In this document: positions 8,378 to 17,751 of the stretch, piece after piece | Position numbering within the stretch: position 1 is the stretch's first letter | Layout: every line of letters starts with the position of its first letter | NCBI GenBank assembly: GCA_024636955.1 | Contig: JAGXGB010000011.1 | Span: 16,747-80,746 of the forward strand | Direction of reading: 5' to 3' | DNA: 64,000 nucleotides | DNA from: Bacteroidales bacterium | GTDB lineage: Bacteria; Bacteroidota; Bacteroidia; Bacteroidales; Lentimicrobiaceae | Program-made: the position numbers and the translations under genes | The notes under the pieces: generated by a model | Databases searched by the model: none | Told to the model about the DNA's origin: nothing | Seen by the model: the letters and a program-made list of their open reading frames with translations, nothing else

Positions 8378-9766
8378 CTAACTTACCATGTTTGGAAGTT
8401 CAAGACCATAGCCCTTTTTCTTGTCTTCAGCTTTTAATAGAAAGGCAAAGATTAACGCAAGAACACCTAAACTTGCAAATATTAGCATTGGTAATGTATA
8501 ATCATACAGAGTCACAATATTACCTTCAGGATTTGTAGTTTTACCAATAACACAATACTTATCTAATACCCATCCAATCAAAGCAGGAACACCCATTAGC
8601 CCCCAATTCTGCACCCAAAAAATCATTGCATAGGCTGTACCAAGTTGTTTCTCAGGAATGATTTTTGGAACTGATGGCCACATTGCTGATGGAACCAATG
8701 AAAATCCAATACCCAATAGTATTGTTAATGCAATTGCAATTATATAATTATTAAATATCGGAATAGCAAACATTGTATGAACAAAAATCAGAATAATTGC
8801 ACCGATAATCATAATTGTAGCTCCCTTACCTTTACGATCATATAGATTTCCAAAGAATGGAGTTAGGAAGATTGTTCCAAATGGAAGTACACTTGGAATC
8901 AGTCCTGCAAATTCGGGATCCACTCCAAACTTGTTCACCATAAGATTGGCAGCGTATTTAAGAAATGGAAATACTGCTGAATAAAAAAGGACACATAGTA
9001 TTGCTATATACCACCACCCTTTATTTTTTAAAATAAACATAATGTCTTTAAGACTAAAAGCTTCTTCTTCCTGATAGTTAATATCACCAGCATTCCTGAT
9101 TGCTATAGAAGCATCAAGTCTCTTGTCCATAAATGTGTATATAAAAAAGGCAATAGTGCCAATACAAAGCATGATTAGACATAGAAGGATAGGAAAAGAT
9201 ACATCATTCATGAATACCGCAATTGGATATGAAGTAGATAGTGCTAGAGTAGTTCCTAAACGAGCTGTCGCCATTTCAAGTCCCATTGCCAAAGCCAGTT
9301 CTTTACCTTTAAACCATTTTACAATAATCTTTGAAACCGTTATACCAGCAATTTCAACACCAACTCCAAATGTTGCATATCCTAATGCTGCTATAACAAC
9401 CTGCGCTTTCATGCCTATAAGTATTTGGCCATCAAGTGATTGTGTTGAAATTGCCCAGTACTTTATAGCAGCGCCCAATACCATTATTAGGGTAGCCCCT
9501 AATCCGGTAAATCTGACTCCCATTTTATCAAGTACGATTCCACCAAAAATTAACATCAATAAAAATACATTAAACCATCCATAAGCACTGGTAAAAAACC
9601 CATACTCGCTTGCTGACCAGGATTTTTCAGCTTCAAGCAATTGTTGCAATGGTGCCATTACATCAGCCAAATAATAACCAGTAAGCATAGTAAAGGCAAC
9701 TACAGCTAAAGCAGTCCATCGTGCTGCTTTTGACTCACTGAGGATAGTCACAAGTTTCTCTTTCAT
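8378..9766 (-). CDS. Major facilitator superfamily transporter
   Basis: A 462-residue integral inner-membrane protein with about 12 hydrophobic segments in two halves, separated by a charged cytoplasmic loop (~215-245, NAGDINYQEEEAFSLKD). The MFS loop-2/3 signature appears as GGIVLDKMGVRFTG (~75-88) and its second-half counterpart as FGNLYDRKGKGATIM (~305-319). Length and layout fit the MFS type seen widely in Bacteroidota near sugar or organic-acid loci. The substrate cannot be read from sequence. Its place beside LacI and the sus operon suggests uptake of a sugar or glycan breakdown product into the cytoplasm, but it could equally be an independent carrier. Confidence 0.9.
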   Translation of the reverse strand: MKEKLVTILSESKAARWTALAVVAFTMLTGYYLADVMAPLQQLLEAEKSWSASEYGFFTSAYGWFNVFLLMLIFGGIVLDKMGVRFTGLGATLIMVLGAAIKYWAISTQSLDGQILIGMKAQVVIAALGYATFGVGVEIAGITVSKIIVKWFKGKELALAMGLEMATARLGTTLALSTSYPIAVFMNDVSFPILLCLIMLCIGTIAFFIYTFMDKRLDASIAIRNAGDINYQEEEAFSLKDIMFILKNKGWWYIAILCVLFYSAVFPFLKYAANLMVNKFGVDPEFAGLIPSVLPFGTIFLTPFFGNLYDRKGKGATIMIIGAIILIFVHTMFAIPIFNNYIIAIALTILLGIGFSLVPSAMWPSVPKIIPEKQLGTAYAMIFWVQNWGLMGVPALIGWVLDKYCVIGKTTNPEGNIVTLYDYTLPMLIFASLGVLALIFAFLLKAEDKKKGYGLELPNMVS

Positions 9767-9918
9767 AAAGATTGGTTTAAGTTGGTTAATTATAATTTTA
9801 TTTGAATGAAACGAATAAGCTAGTTACACCTGTTTAAATTTTCAATTAAAAGACCGTAAATGTACTTAGTTTTTTATTATTTGTGCACCGTATCATCATA
9901 AATTGATAATTTTGCAGC

Positions 9919-11055
9919 ATGCTAAAAATAACTCTCAAAAAAACCGTATTTTCATTCCTCTTTACAACTGTTTTTCAGTTAGTTGCATTTAATGTCACTG
10001 CATATACACAAAATACAGCTTCATCCGGTGACAATAAAGCTCGTAAAGTAATTCTGCTTATAGGGGATGGGATGGGCCTAGCACAAATTCATGCAGCAGC
10101 TGCAAATGCTCAACTTAATTTGTTGAGTCTTCCACATACCGCCCTGGTAACCACCGCTTCCAATGATAATGGGATTACTGACTCAGGGGCTGCCGGAACT
10201 GCGATAGCAACGGGTGTTAAAACCAACAACGGCAAAATCTGCATTACTCCAAATCAACAACATTTAAAGAGCATTCTTAAAATTGCTGAAGAAAACGGCC
10301 TGTCTACAGGTTTAATAGCCACCTCTGACATCACCCATGCAACGCCTGCATCATTTGTTGCTAATGTTGCACACAGAAGCCAGGAGAATGAAATTGCGCG
10401 ACAATTCATAGGTTCCGGTATAGATGTATTTATTGGCGGTGGATTAAACAACTTTATGAGAAGAGCTGACAGCATTGATTATGTGGACAGTTTGGTGGCT
10501 CATGGCTATTATGTTGCTACTTCAGTTGACGAGCTCAAAACCCACCAGTCAGGTAAATTAGCTGGATTACTCTATCCGGTGCATCCTCCAAAAATGTCAG
10601 AAGGAAGAGGTGAAATGTTAACAATGTCCACTACCAAGGCGCTGCAGATCCTCTCAGAAAACAAGGATGGTTTTTTTCTGATGATTGAAGGTGCACAGAT
10701 TGACTGGGGTGGTCATGCCAATGACATTGACTATATACTTGCTGAGCTTCTTGATTTTGATAATGCGGTGGGCGTTGCACTTAAATATGCAAAGGAAAAT
10801 CCTGAAACACTTGTTATTGTTACATCAGATCATGAAACAGGTGGTATGACTTTAGTAGAGGACATACTTAATACTGGCAAAATGAAACCACACTTCTCAA
10901 CAATTCATCATACTGCTTCACCAGTACCATTGTTTGCTTATGGCAAAAGAGCTGAATTATTCAAGGGACTAATGGATAACACTGACATTTTTCATTATAT
11001 CATGTCAGCTTATGGCTTTAACGAATCAGCTTTAAATAAGCAATTGCATAATTAA
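9919..11055 (+). CDS. phoA: Alkaline phosphatase (PhoA family)
   Basis: A 378-residue exported phosphomonoesterase. The N-terminus is a signal peptide (to about residue 30). The alkaline phosphatase signatures are all visible: VILLIGDGMG (metal-binding Asp), TDSGAAGTA (catalytic Ser), IEGAQIDWGGHAND (metal Glu, Asp and His), SDHETGG (metal Asp-His) and HHTASPVPLFAYG (metal His). It releases phosphate from organic esters in the periplasm or at the surface. A TAATTTTG promoter-like box lies at 9907-9914, only 4 bp before the ATG, which would imply a very short leader, so the real promoter may be elsewhere. hldD follows after 16 bp, so the two are probably cotranscribed. Confidence 0.95.
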   Translation: MLKITLKKTVFSFLFTTVFQLVAFNVTAYTQNTASSGDNKARKVILLIGDGMGLAQIHAAAANAQLNLLSLPHTALVTTASNDNGITDSGAAGTAIATGVKTNNGKICITPNQQHLKSILKIAEENGLSTGLIATSDITHATPASFVANVAHRSQENEIARQFIGSGIDVFIGGGLNNFMRRADSIDYVDSLVAHGYYVATSVDELKTHQSGKLAGLLYPVHPPKMSEGRGEMLTMSTTKALQILSENKDGFFLMIEGAQIDWGGHANDIDYILAELLDFDNAVGVALKYAKENPETLVIVTSDHETGGMTLVEDILNTGKMKPHFSTIHHTASPVPLFAYGKRAELFKGLMDNTDIFHYIMSAYGFNESALNKQLHN

Positions 11056-11071
11056 TAAACCATTAACCAGC

Positions 11072-12037
11072 ATGATAGTAGTTACAGGAGCCGCAGGCTT
11101 TATAGGCAGTTGCCTAATTGCAAAACTTAATTCACTCGGCTACAAGGAAATTGTAGCAGTTGACGATTTTAGCAAAGAAGAGAAAAAAGAAAATCTCAAT
11201 AACAAGTCAATAATCGAAAAAGTAGAGCGCACTAACTTCTACCGTTGGTTAATCAAAAATAGTGATGAAGTTGGTTTTATATTCCATATTGGTGCCCGTA
11301 CAGATACAACAGAATTCAATGTTGATGTTTTTAATGAGCTCAACCTTCAGTACTCCAAAAATCTTTTTACTCTTTGCACACAGCTAAATATTCCAATTGT
11401 GTATGCTTCTTCTGCTGCAACTTATGGAATGGGAGAAATGGGCTATAAGGATGACCATGGCATTGTTGAAAGTTTAAAGCCATTAAACCCTTATGGGGAA
11501 TCAAAAAATGACTTTGATAAATGGGTACTACAGCAATTTGAAACTCCTCCTTTTTGGGCTGGAATGAAGTTCTTTAATGTTTATGGCCCCAATGAATATC
11601 ACAAAGGCAGAATGGCTTCAGTGATATTTCATGCACACCGCCAGATCATTGAAACCGGAAAAGTAAAGTTGTTTAAATCACATAAGCCTGAGTTTAAAGA
11701 TGGTGAGCAATTACGCGATTTCGTATATGTAAAAGACGTGGTTGATGTGCTTTACTATATGATGAAGAAAAAACCTTCATCAGGATTATACAACCTTGGT
11801 ACAGGGAAAGCCCGTTCATTTAAGGACCTTGCACTGGCTACTTTTAAAGCCCTTAATATTGATCCAGTGATTGAATTTATTGACACCCCGGAGGACATCA
11901 GGGAAAAGTATCAGTATTTTACCGAAGCAAACATGCATAAGCTTGTAACCACAGGCTATTCAAATGAATTTGCAACATTAGAAGCAGGTGTTGCGGATTA
12001 CGTTTCTAATTTTCTCTCTCAAAAAGCTTACCTCTAG
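11072..12037 (+). CDS. hldD: ADP-L-glycero-D-manno-heptose 6-epimerase
   Basis: A 321-residue extended short-chain dehydrogenase. It converts ADP-D-glycero-beta-D-manno-heptose to the L-glycero form for the LPS inner core. The NAD(P)-binding motif VTGAAGFIGSCL is at the N-terminus (residues 4-15). IGARTDTTE, SSAATYG and the catalytic pair YGESK (Tyr..Lys) follow, then FFNVYGPNEYHKGRMASVI, which is specific to HldD rather than to GalE. The length is normal (E. coli HldD is about 310). It is 16 bp downstream of the alkaline phosphatase gene; no other heptose genes are nearby. Confidence 0.93.
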   Translation: MIVVTGAAGFIGSCLIAKLNSLGYKEIVAVDDFSKEEKKENLNNKSIIEKVERTNFYRWLIKNSDEVGFIFHIGARTDTTEFNVDVFNELNLQYSKNLFTLCTQLNIPIVYASSAATYGMGEMGYKDDHGIVESLKPLNPYGESKNDFDKWVLQQFETPPFWAGMKFFNVYGPNEYHKGRMASVIFHAHRQIIETGKVKLFKSHKPEFKDGEQLRDFVYVKDVVDVLYYMMKKKPSSGLYNLGTGKARSFKDLALATFKALNIDPVIEFIDTPEDIREKYQYFTEANMHKLVTTGYSNEFATLEAGVADYVSNFLSQKAYL

Positions 12038-12433
12038 AGGTTAATTCCCGATCATTTTATTTCATCAGTGTGTCCATTTTAATGAATGTATGCGCTGTAC
12101 CCGAAGTTTTCTGTTACAATCGTGAGAGATTAACCAACTGGATGGTACTCATGGTGGCTCTATGCGACAAACTGTGCCAGCTTTTATTTGTACCAATCAG
12201 TTTAAAAAACGCTGATGAATAGTTTGGTTTTCATTTTTGTTATAAACAATTCATAAGCGATTCACAAGCGTTACATAAGCGATAAAAGACGCTTATAAGA
12301 CGCTTATAAGACGCTTGTAAGACGCTTATGATCATAATGGAACATGAATGAATCATGAATACGAAATGTTCCGTTAATTACCTCACAAGGCATAAGCGGT
12401 ATAAAGGAAATTATTCCAGATAAAAAATGTTGA
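12038..12433. other. Gap between convergent hldD and merR genes
   Basis: This 396-bp spacer has no supported gene. The right half holds the 11-bp direct/inverted repeat cluster at 12250-12330. The left half (about 12050-12240) is less AT-rich than other spacers and has a short inverted repeat around TGGCTCTATG...TGTGCCA (~12151-12180), but neither a tRNA fold nor a coding frame could be supported. Confidence 0.5.
12250..12330. repeat. 11-bp repeat array with inverted second half
   Basis: Three 11-bp units of the type TTCATAAGCGA (12250-12282) are followed by TAAA and then four units of the reverse-complement type AGACGCTTATA (12287-12330). The core ATAAGCG/CGCTTAT faces inward, so the cluster can fold as one long imperfect hairpin or as several alternative registers. 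It lies between two converging genes. Confidence 0.85.
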
Positions 12434-12769
12434 TTACAACTCTTGCTTTAAATCAAGCAGGAAAGACTTAATGTCCTGGAGTGTTTTTACGATTTGATGA
12501 TTATCAGATACTTCTGCAAAATTCCCTTTTAACTTCTCTTTAGCACCATTCAGGGTATATCCCCGCTCTTTAACGAGATGGTAGATTATGTGAAAATTAT
12601 CAACATCGGCCTGGGTAAAAAAGCGATTGCCTTTTTTATTCCTGAAAGGTTTTATAATATCAAATTCGTTCTCCCAAAACCTGATCAGAGAAATATTAAC
12701 ATTGAAGATAGTAGCTACTTCACCAATGCGGTAATAGACCTTTTTTATAACAGGTTTTTTATATGGCAT
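12434..12769 (-). CDS. Small MerR family transcriptional regulator
   Basis: A 111-residue DNA-binding protein made almost only of a MerR winged helix-turn-helix: YRIGEVATIFNVNISLIRFW (residues ~11-30), then ENEFDIIKPFRNKKGNRFFTQADVDNF with the wing Arg-Phe-Phe. A short C-terminal helix follows and is likely a dimerisation coil (LQDIKSFLLDLKQEL). It has no effector domain. The M23 peptidase gene ends only 6 bp upstream on the same strand, so the two are cotranscribed. This pairing beside alaS is common in Bacteroidota. The target is unknown. Confidence 0.88.
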   Translation of the reverse strand: MPYKKPVIKKVYYRIGEVATIFNVNISLIRFWENEFDIIKPFRNKKGNRFFTQADVDNFHIIYHLVKERGYTLNGAKEKLKGNFAEVSDNHQIVKTLQDIKSFLLDLKQEL

Positions 12770-12775
12770 GATCTA

Positions 12776-13747
12776 CTAGTCAAGGGTTTGTGAAGGCCTT
12801 TGCGACAATTCAATCATTAATTCGTATTCTTCGGGAGTAATGTCGTTAAAGAAGTAGTTAATCGGGTCAACTGATTTGTTATTCTTACGTACTTCATAAT
12901 GCAAATGCGGAGCTGTTGATTTACCTGTGTTTCCAACTCTTCCTATTACCTGGCCACGTTTTACTTTATCACCGCGTTTTACATCTATTTTTGAAAGGTG
13001 GGCATATAGGGTTTGGTAGCCGAAACCGTGATTAATAATAATGCAGTTACCATAACCACCCCTTGTACGTTCAATTTTTGATACAGTGCCATCACCAGTT
13101 GAATAAATTTCTGTGCCTACACTGGCTGTAAAATCAATACCTTCATGAAACTTGGTAACCTTATAGAAAGGGTCAGTGCGATATCCAAAGTATGAGCCTA
13201 TTCGCCTGAGATCCTTATTTGATACCGGCTGAATTGCAGGTATTGAAGCCATCATTTCATCCTTACGCTTTGCAAGGTTAAAAACTTCATCGTACGATTT
13301 CGATTGCACATAAAGCTGACTGGCAATCATGTCGAGCTTCCTGGTAGTATTCTTAATTATCTCAGTATTCTTATAACCTTCGAGCTTTTCATAACGATTC
13401 GCACCCCCGAAACCAGCTTTTCTGATGCTTGAAGGTATTGGTTCTGACTCAAAGATTACCCTGTAAATATTGTCATCCCTGTCCTGAAGGTCAGCCACAA
13501 CAGCCTGCACTCTTTCAAGGCGGTCATTAAGAATTTTATATTGCAACTCATATTGCTCTAATTCCCGCACAAGCATTCTTTCTTTCGGAGAATCGAGAAA
13601 ATTGTAGGCTATCAGCAGAACTACGGTAGCGAAAACTAAACTTGTTGCAACAACTGAAACAAAACGGGTAAATTTCTGACGGAAAGACACTTGGACTTTC
13701 TCAATTTTCAACGATTTAGGGTTGAAATGATATCGTGTTTTCGACAT
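12776..13747 (-). CDS. M23 family metallopeptidase (LytM-like), membrane anchored
   Basis: A 323-residue cell-wall endopeptidase or activator. One transmembrane segment (~28-48, FVSVVATSLVFATVVLLIAY) is followed by a coiled coil (~55-90, MLVRELEQYELQYKILNDRL) and a C-terminal M23 domain (~195-305). The zinc motif is visible as HEGIDF (HxxxD) and HLHYE (HxH), with YGNCIIINHGFGYQTLYAHL between them. The intact metal ligands suggest catalytic activity on peptidoglycan cross-links. I chose the ATG at 13747 (MSKTRYHFNPKS): the 13 residues before it are hydrophobic and overlap the promoter region. A TAATTTTG -7 box (minus strand) lies at 13809-13816. Confidence 0.92.
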   Translation of the reverse strand: MSKTRYHFNPKSLKIEKVQVSFRQKFTRFVSVVATSLVFATVVLLIAYNFLDSPKERMLVRELEQYELQYKILNDRLERVQAVVADLQDRDDNIYRVIFESEPIPSSIRKAGFGGANRYEKLEGYKNTEIIKNTTRKLDMIASQLYVQSKSYDEVFNLAKRKDEMMASIPAIQPVSNKDLRRIGSYFGYRTDPFYKVTKFHEGIDFTASVGTEIYSTGDGTVSKIERTRGGYGNCIIINHGFGYQTLYAHLSKIDVKRGDKVKRGQVIGRVGNTGKSTAPHLHYEVRKNNKSVDPINYFFNDITPEEYELMIELSQRPSQTLD

Positions 13748-13808
13748 GAAATAAATATAATTGAAATCAAAATACAGCAATCGCAATCCACTTTCAACGA
13801 TGCTGTCG

Positions 13809-13816
13809 CAAAATTA
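13809..13816 (-). promoter_or_regulatory. -7 promoter box of the M23 peptidase-merR operon
   Basis: On the minus strand this reads TAATTTTG, the Bacteroidota TAnnTTTG consensus, 62 bp upstream of the chosen start. No clear -33 TTTG was found at the ideal spacing. Confidence 0.5.
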
Positions 13817-13827
13817 AACTTTTAAAC

Positions 13828-13835
13828 TAAATTTG
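13828..13835 (+). promoter_or_regulatory. -7 promoter box of alaS
   Basis: TAAATTTG matches TAnnTTTG, 61 bp upstream of the alaS ATG and back to back with the divergent box at 13809-13816. Confidence 0.5.
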
Positions 13836-13896
13836 CAAGCCCTTAACCACCAAAAAATACACTTTTAACATCACATTTCATCGTAACTCATTGAAT

Positions 13897-16503
13897 ATGA
13901 ATGCTCAGGAAATAAGACAAGCCTTTCTATTTTTTTTTGAATCTAAACAACACCATATAGTACCATCAGCACCAATGGTCATTAAAGATGACCCTACCCT
14001 GATGTTCACAAATGCTGGTATGAACCAGTTTAAGGATATTTTTCTTGGTAATTCGTCTGTTAAATTCGCAAGAATTGCAAATACCCAAAAATGCCTCCGG
14101 GTTTCAGGGAAGCACAACGACCTTGAAGAAGTTGGACATGACACCTACCACCATACAATGTTTGAAATGCTTGGCAACTGGTCCTTTGGCGATTATTTCA
14201 AAAAAGATGCTATTGAATGGGCATGGGAATTCCTCACTGAAACTGTAAAAATTGATAAAAACCGTATATATGTCACCATATTCGGGGGTGATGAAGGCGA
14301 TAAGCTAGAAGCTGATATGGAAGCTTATGGCTATTGGGAGCCTTTAATTGCAAAGGACAGGATACTCAGAGGCAGTAAAAAGGACAACTTTTGGGAAATG
14401 GGCGACTCAGGGCCATGCGGACCATGCTCTGAAATACATGTTGACATACGTGACGATGCACAAAGAAAAGAAATTGATGGTGCATCATTGGTAAATGTAG
14501 GCGATCCGCTGGTAATTGAAATATGGAATCTTGTGTTCATGGAGTTTAACAGGCTTGCAAATGGCTCATTACAACCACTGCCGGCTAAGCATGTTGATAC
14601 AGGTATGGGGTTTGAACGTCTTTGCATGGTATTGCAGGGAAAAAAGTCGAATTATGATACTGATGTTTTTCAACCTATTATCAATGAGATTTCGCGAATA
14701 AGCAATGTAAAGTATGGTCAGTCGCCTGCAACAGACATTGCCATGCGCGTTATAGCCGATCACTTACGTACCATTGCCTTTGCAATCGCTGATGGCCAGT
14801 TGCCTTCTAATAATAAGGCAGGATATGTTATCAGGCGAATTTTGCGCAGAGCAGTAAGATATGGCTATACCTTCCTTGATTTAAGCCAGCCTTTTATAAA
14901 TAAACTCGTACCTGTGCTGGTTAGAGAGATGGGAACCTATTTCAGTGAACTGAAAAGCCAGATGGACCTGATTATAAAGGTAGTTACTGAAGAGGAAGCA
15001 TCATTTTTACGCACATTGTCGCATGGCATTTCTAAATTCAACCAGTATACAGCTAATAATCCCGGTTCAAAAATAACAGGTGAGTTTGCATTTGAGTTAT
15101 ATGACACTTACGGTTTCCCGATTGACCTTACCAGTTTGATGGCAAGAGAACAAAACCTTGAAGTTGATATGGAAGCCTTTCAGCGTGGACTACAACAGCA
15201 AAAAGAGCGCTCACGAAAGGACGCCAGCGTTGAAGTTGATGATTGGATAATCTTAAAAGATGACCATTCAGAAACCTTTGTTGGCTATGACACCCTCGAA
15301 TCAAATACTTTTATTACACGGTACAGGAAAGTGAATTCAAAGGGCAAGTCTTTTTACCAGGTGGTATTAGCTGAAACACCTTTCTATGCTGAATCAGGCG
15401 GACAAGCCGGGGATACTGGAATAATAGAAATAAACGGAAAAAAAATTATTGTTCAGGATACAAAAAAAGAAAACAACCTGATCATACATCTTTGCAATGA
15501 ATTACCTGAATCACCTGAAGCAAGTGTTCATGCAGTTGTTTCAGAAGAAAGCAGGATTAGAACTGCAAATAATCATTCCGCAACACACCTGCTCCATCAG
15601 GCACTTCGCACTGTATTAGGCAATCATGTTGAACAGAAAGGTTCGTTTGTGCATCCTGACTATCTGCGTTTTGACTTCGCACATTTCCAAAGGATGAGCG
15701 ACGCTGAAGTACTTCAAGTAGAAACCATCGTAAATAACCTTGTACGTAAAAACCTTGGAAGAGAGGAATGGAGGGCAGTTCCGATAGAAGAGGCAAGGGA
15801 AAAAGGTGCATTGGCTTTGTTTGGTGAAAAATATGGTGATACAGTTAGGATGATCAAATTTGGTGAATCAATTGAATTGTGCGGAGGCACGCATGTAACT
15901 GCCACAGGACAAATTGGTTTGTTCAAAATAACTTCAGAATCGGCAATTGCTGCCGGGGTTCGTCGTATTGAGGCAATTACCGGTGAGAAGGCAGAAGCAT
16001 ACTATTATAGCCAGAACGAGTTGCTTGATGAGATAAAATCATTATTGAAAAATAATACTGATCCATTGAAAGCGGTTAAGAATTTGCTTGACGAAAATGC
16101 TGAATTGAAATCAGTTATTGAAAAGAATAATGCTGAAATAGTTCAAAACCTATATCTTGACTTATCATCAGCTTATCAGCAACACGAAACATATAGACTG
16201 ATAGTTTCTAAGGTGAACCTTGAACCTAACGCCGTTCGTGATCTTACATTCAAGTTGTTACATGGAAATGACGACCTAATAGTAATCATTGGTTCGCAGA
16301 GTGATAATAAGCCAATGTTAACAGTTGCTATTTCAGAAGAGCTTGTGAAACAGAAAGGCTTAAATGCTTCAACAATAATCAAAGAGCCAGCAAAAGAGAT
16401 AAAAGGAGGTGGTGGAGGCCAGTCGCATTACGCAACCGCGGGAGGTAAGGATGTTAGTGGTCTTGATGCTGCTATAAAAAAAGCACAAGCTTTGATACTT
16501 TAG
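13897..16503 (+). CDS. alaS: Alanyl-tRNA synthetase
   Basis: An 868-residue class II aminoacyl-tRNA synthetase that charges tRNA-Ala. The N-terminal catalytic core (~1-240) shows FFESKQHHIVPSAPMV, TNAGMNQFKDIFLG, KCLRVSGKHNDLEEVG and GDSGPCGPCSEI. The tRNA-recognition helices follow. The editing domain has the zinc motif NHSATHLLH (~565) and CGGTHV (~664). The C-terminal DHHA1 domain ends with KGGGGGQSHYATAGG. All parts are present and the length is typical. The ATG at 13897 (MNAQEIRQAF) is preferred to an in-frame TTG two codons upstream. It is divergent from the M23 peptidase gene. Confidence 0.98.
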   Translation: MNAQEIRQAFLFFFESKQHHIVPSAPMVIKDDPTLMFTNAGMNQFKDIFLGNSSVKFARIANTQKCLRVSGKHNDLEEVGHDTYHHTMFEMLGNWSFGDYFKKDAIEWAWEFLTETVKIDKNRIYVTIFGGDEGDKLEADMEAYGYWEPLIAKDRILRGSKKDNFWEMGDSGPCGPCSEIHVDIRDDAQRKEIDGASLVNVGDPLVIEIWNLVFMEFNRLANGSLQPLPAKHVDTGMGFERLCMVLQGKKSNYDTDVFQPIINEISRISNVKYGQSPATDIAMRVIADHLRTIAFAIADGQLPSNNKAGYVIRRILRRAVRYGYTFLDLSQPFINKLVPVLVREMGTYFSELKSQMDLIIKVVTEEEASFLRTLSHGISKFNQYTANNPGSKITGEFAFELYDTYGFPIDLTSLMAREQNLEVDMEAFQRGLQQQKERSRKDASVEVDDWIILKDDHSETFVGYDTLESNTFITRYRKVNSKGKSFYQVVLAETPFYAESGGQAGDTGIIEINGKKIIVQDTKKENNLIIHLCNELPESPEASVHAVVSEESRIRTANNHSATHLLHQALRTVLGNHVEQKGSFVHPDYLRFDFAHFQRMSDAEVLQVETIVNNLVRKNLGREEWRAVPIEEAREKGALALFGEKYGDTVRMIKFGESIELCGGTHVTATGQIGLFKITSESAIAAGVRRIEAITGEKAEAYYYSQNELLDEIKSLLKNNTDPLKAVKNLLDENAELKSVIEKNNAEIVQNLYLDLSSAYQQHETYRLIVSKVNLEPNAVRDLTFKLLHGNDDLIVIIGSQSDNKPMLTVAISEELVKQKGLNASTIIKEPAKEIKGGGGGQSHYATAGGKDVSGLDAAIKKAQALIL

Positions 16504-16606
16504 GCTTGAACATTCAACAAGATAGCTGTGAAAAGAAAACTTTTTGACTAATGTATTGTTATTTAGCTTAATTTAGAAAATAGCAATCATTTCATTATAT
16601 AGACCA

Positions 16607-17488
16607 ATGATTAAATATTCAATTAAAGACCTGGAACAGCTCTCTGGTATAAAAGCGCATACCATTAGAATCTGGGAAAAAAGATATGGTTTATTTGAAC
16701 CTGAACGTACTCCAACAAACATCAGGTACTATTCTGATGAGGATTTGAAAAAGCTGCTCAATGTTACCATTCTTAACCGTAATGGATATAAAATATCCAA
16801 TATTGTATCAATGGAAAATGGCGAGATGAATGAAAGGATCATTGAAATATCTGATTCATTTCATGACTTCACCAACCAAATCGAGCAACTTACTGTTGCC
16901 ATGATTGACTTTGACGAAGTGCGCTTTGAAAGAGTTCTATCATCATCAGTAATAAAAATTGGATTTGACGAAACAGTAACCCGCATATTGTACCCTTTCT
17001 TTGAAAGGATTGGAGTACTCTGGCAAATTGGCACAATTTACCCGGCGCAGGAGCATTTTGTATCAAACCTTATTAGGCAGAAGCTTATTATTGCAATTGA
17101 TGGCCAGGTTGGAAATTTCAAAATTGATCCCCAAACTTTCCTGCTTTTCCTGCCTCCTAATGAATGGCATGAACTAGGTTTGTTATTTTACAACTATCTT
17201 ATAAGGAAGGCTGGTCACAATGTAATTTACCTCGGGCAGTCACTCCCTCTTGAAGATTTGTCTGAAATCAAAAATAAGCAGAAAATTGATTATCTATTTA
17301 CATATTTTACTACCCCAATTACTGATAAGAAATATAGTGAAGCCATAATGCATCTTAGCCAATCATTCATTGATAATAAAATTTATGTCTCAGGATTGCA
17401 AACCCTTGAACATAAAATGGAAATGCCTGATAACATTGAACTTATTAAGCAGCCACGTGTTTTCCTTGATCAATTGGTAACGGCGTAA
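16607..17488 (+). CDS. MerR regulator with B12-binding domain (CarH/LitR type, probable light sensor)
   Basis: A 293-residue protein with three parts. The MerR helix-turn-helix is KYSIKDLEQLSGIKAHTIRI (residues 3-22), with WEKRYGLFEPERT. A helical cap domain (~90-165) follows, and then a cobalamin-binding Rossmann domain (~170-293). The W-x9-E-H motif (W139..E149-H150, LWQIGTIYPAQEH) is the CarH signature that packs on the adenosyl group of adenosylcobalamin. E186-x-H188-x2-G191 (NEWHELG) is the B12 lower-ligand motif, followed by YLGQSLP. In CarH proteins, dark tetramers bind DNA and light breaks the Co-C bond and releases it. Both motifs are intact here, so light or B12 sensing is plausible. 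An ECF sigma factor gene follows; no carotenoid gene is in the window. Confidence 0.9.
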   Translation: MIKYSIKDLEQLSGIKAHTIRIWEKRYGLFEPERTPTNIRYYSDEDLKKLLNVTILNRNGYKISNIVSMENGEMNERIIEISDSFHDFTNQIEQLTVAMIDFDEVRFERVLSSSVIKIGFDETVTRILYPFFERIGVLWQIGTIYPAQEHFVSNLIRQKLIIAIDGQVGNFKIDPQTFLLFLPPNEWHELGLLFYNYLIRKAGHNVIYLGQSLPLEDLSEIKNKQKIDYLFTYFTTPITDKKYSEAIMHLSQSFIDNKIYVSGLQTLEHKMEMPDNIELIKQPRVFLDQLVTA

Positions 17489-17512
17489 ATCCTTCAAATT
17501 ATTGAAATATTT

Positions 17513-17549
17513 AAAAAGTTGTCCCTAATGTGGACAACTTTTTGTTTTT
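17513..17549 (+). terminator. Intrinsic terminator after the B12-MerR gene
   Basis: AAAAAGTTGTCC (17513-17524) pairs with GGACAACTTTTT (17532-17543) around a 7-nt loop and leads into GTTTTTA. It separates the regulator from the sigma factor, which therefore needs its own promoter. Confidence 0.87.
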
Positions 17550-17625
17550 ACCAAAAGTCTAAAATAGTCACTTGCACCGTAATAAGTTAAACAATAGTAA
17601 AACTTCAGTTGTTTTTCCTTAATGA

Positions 17626-17640
17626 GGACATTTTATGTCC
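17626..17640. promoter_or_regulatory. Inverted repeat, candidate operator of the ECF sigma gene
   Basis: GGACAT-TTT-ATGTCC is a perfect 6+6 inverted repeat. It overlaps a second small one to its right (CCCACTATGGGG, 17639-17650). It lies ~200 bp upstream of the sigma factor and ~140 bp downstream of the B12-MerR gene, which makes that regulator a candidate ligand. Confidence 0.35.
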
Positions 17641-17751
17641 CACTATGGGGTCAATTACAACATGTTAACTATATAGCACGCATTTAAGTCTTATTCTTAA
17701 ACACTTTTTACTGGTTTTATTCTCTTTATTTTCAGTTGTTTAAGTAATCTT

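Noticed and set aside
12050..12240. Possible tRNA or pseudogene remnant in the hldD-merR spacer
   Set aside because: The short inverted repeat does not extend to a cloverleaf, no CCA-proximal acceptor stem was found, and translations in both strands are broken by stops without recognisable homology.
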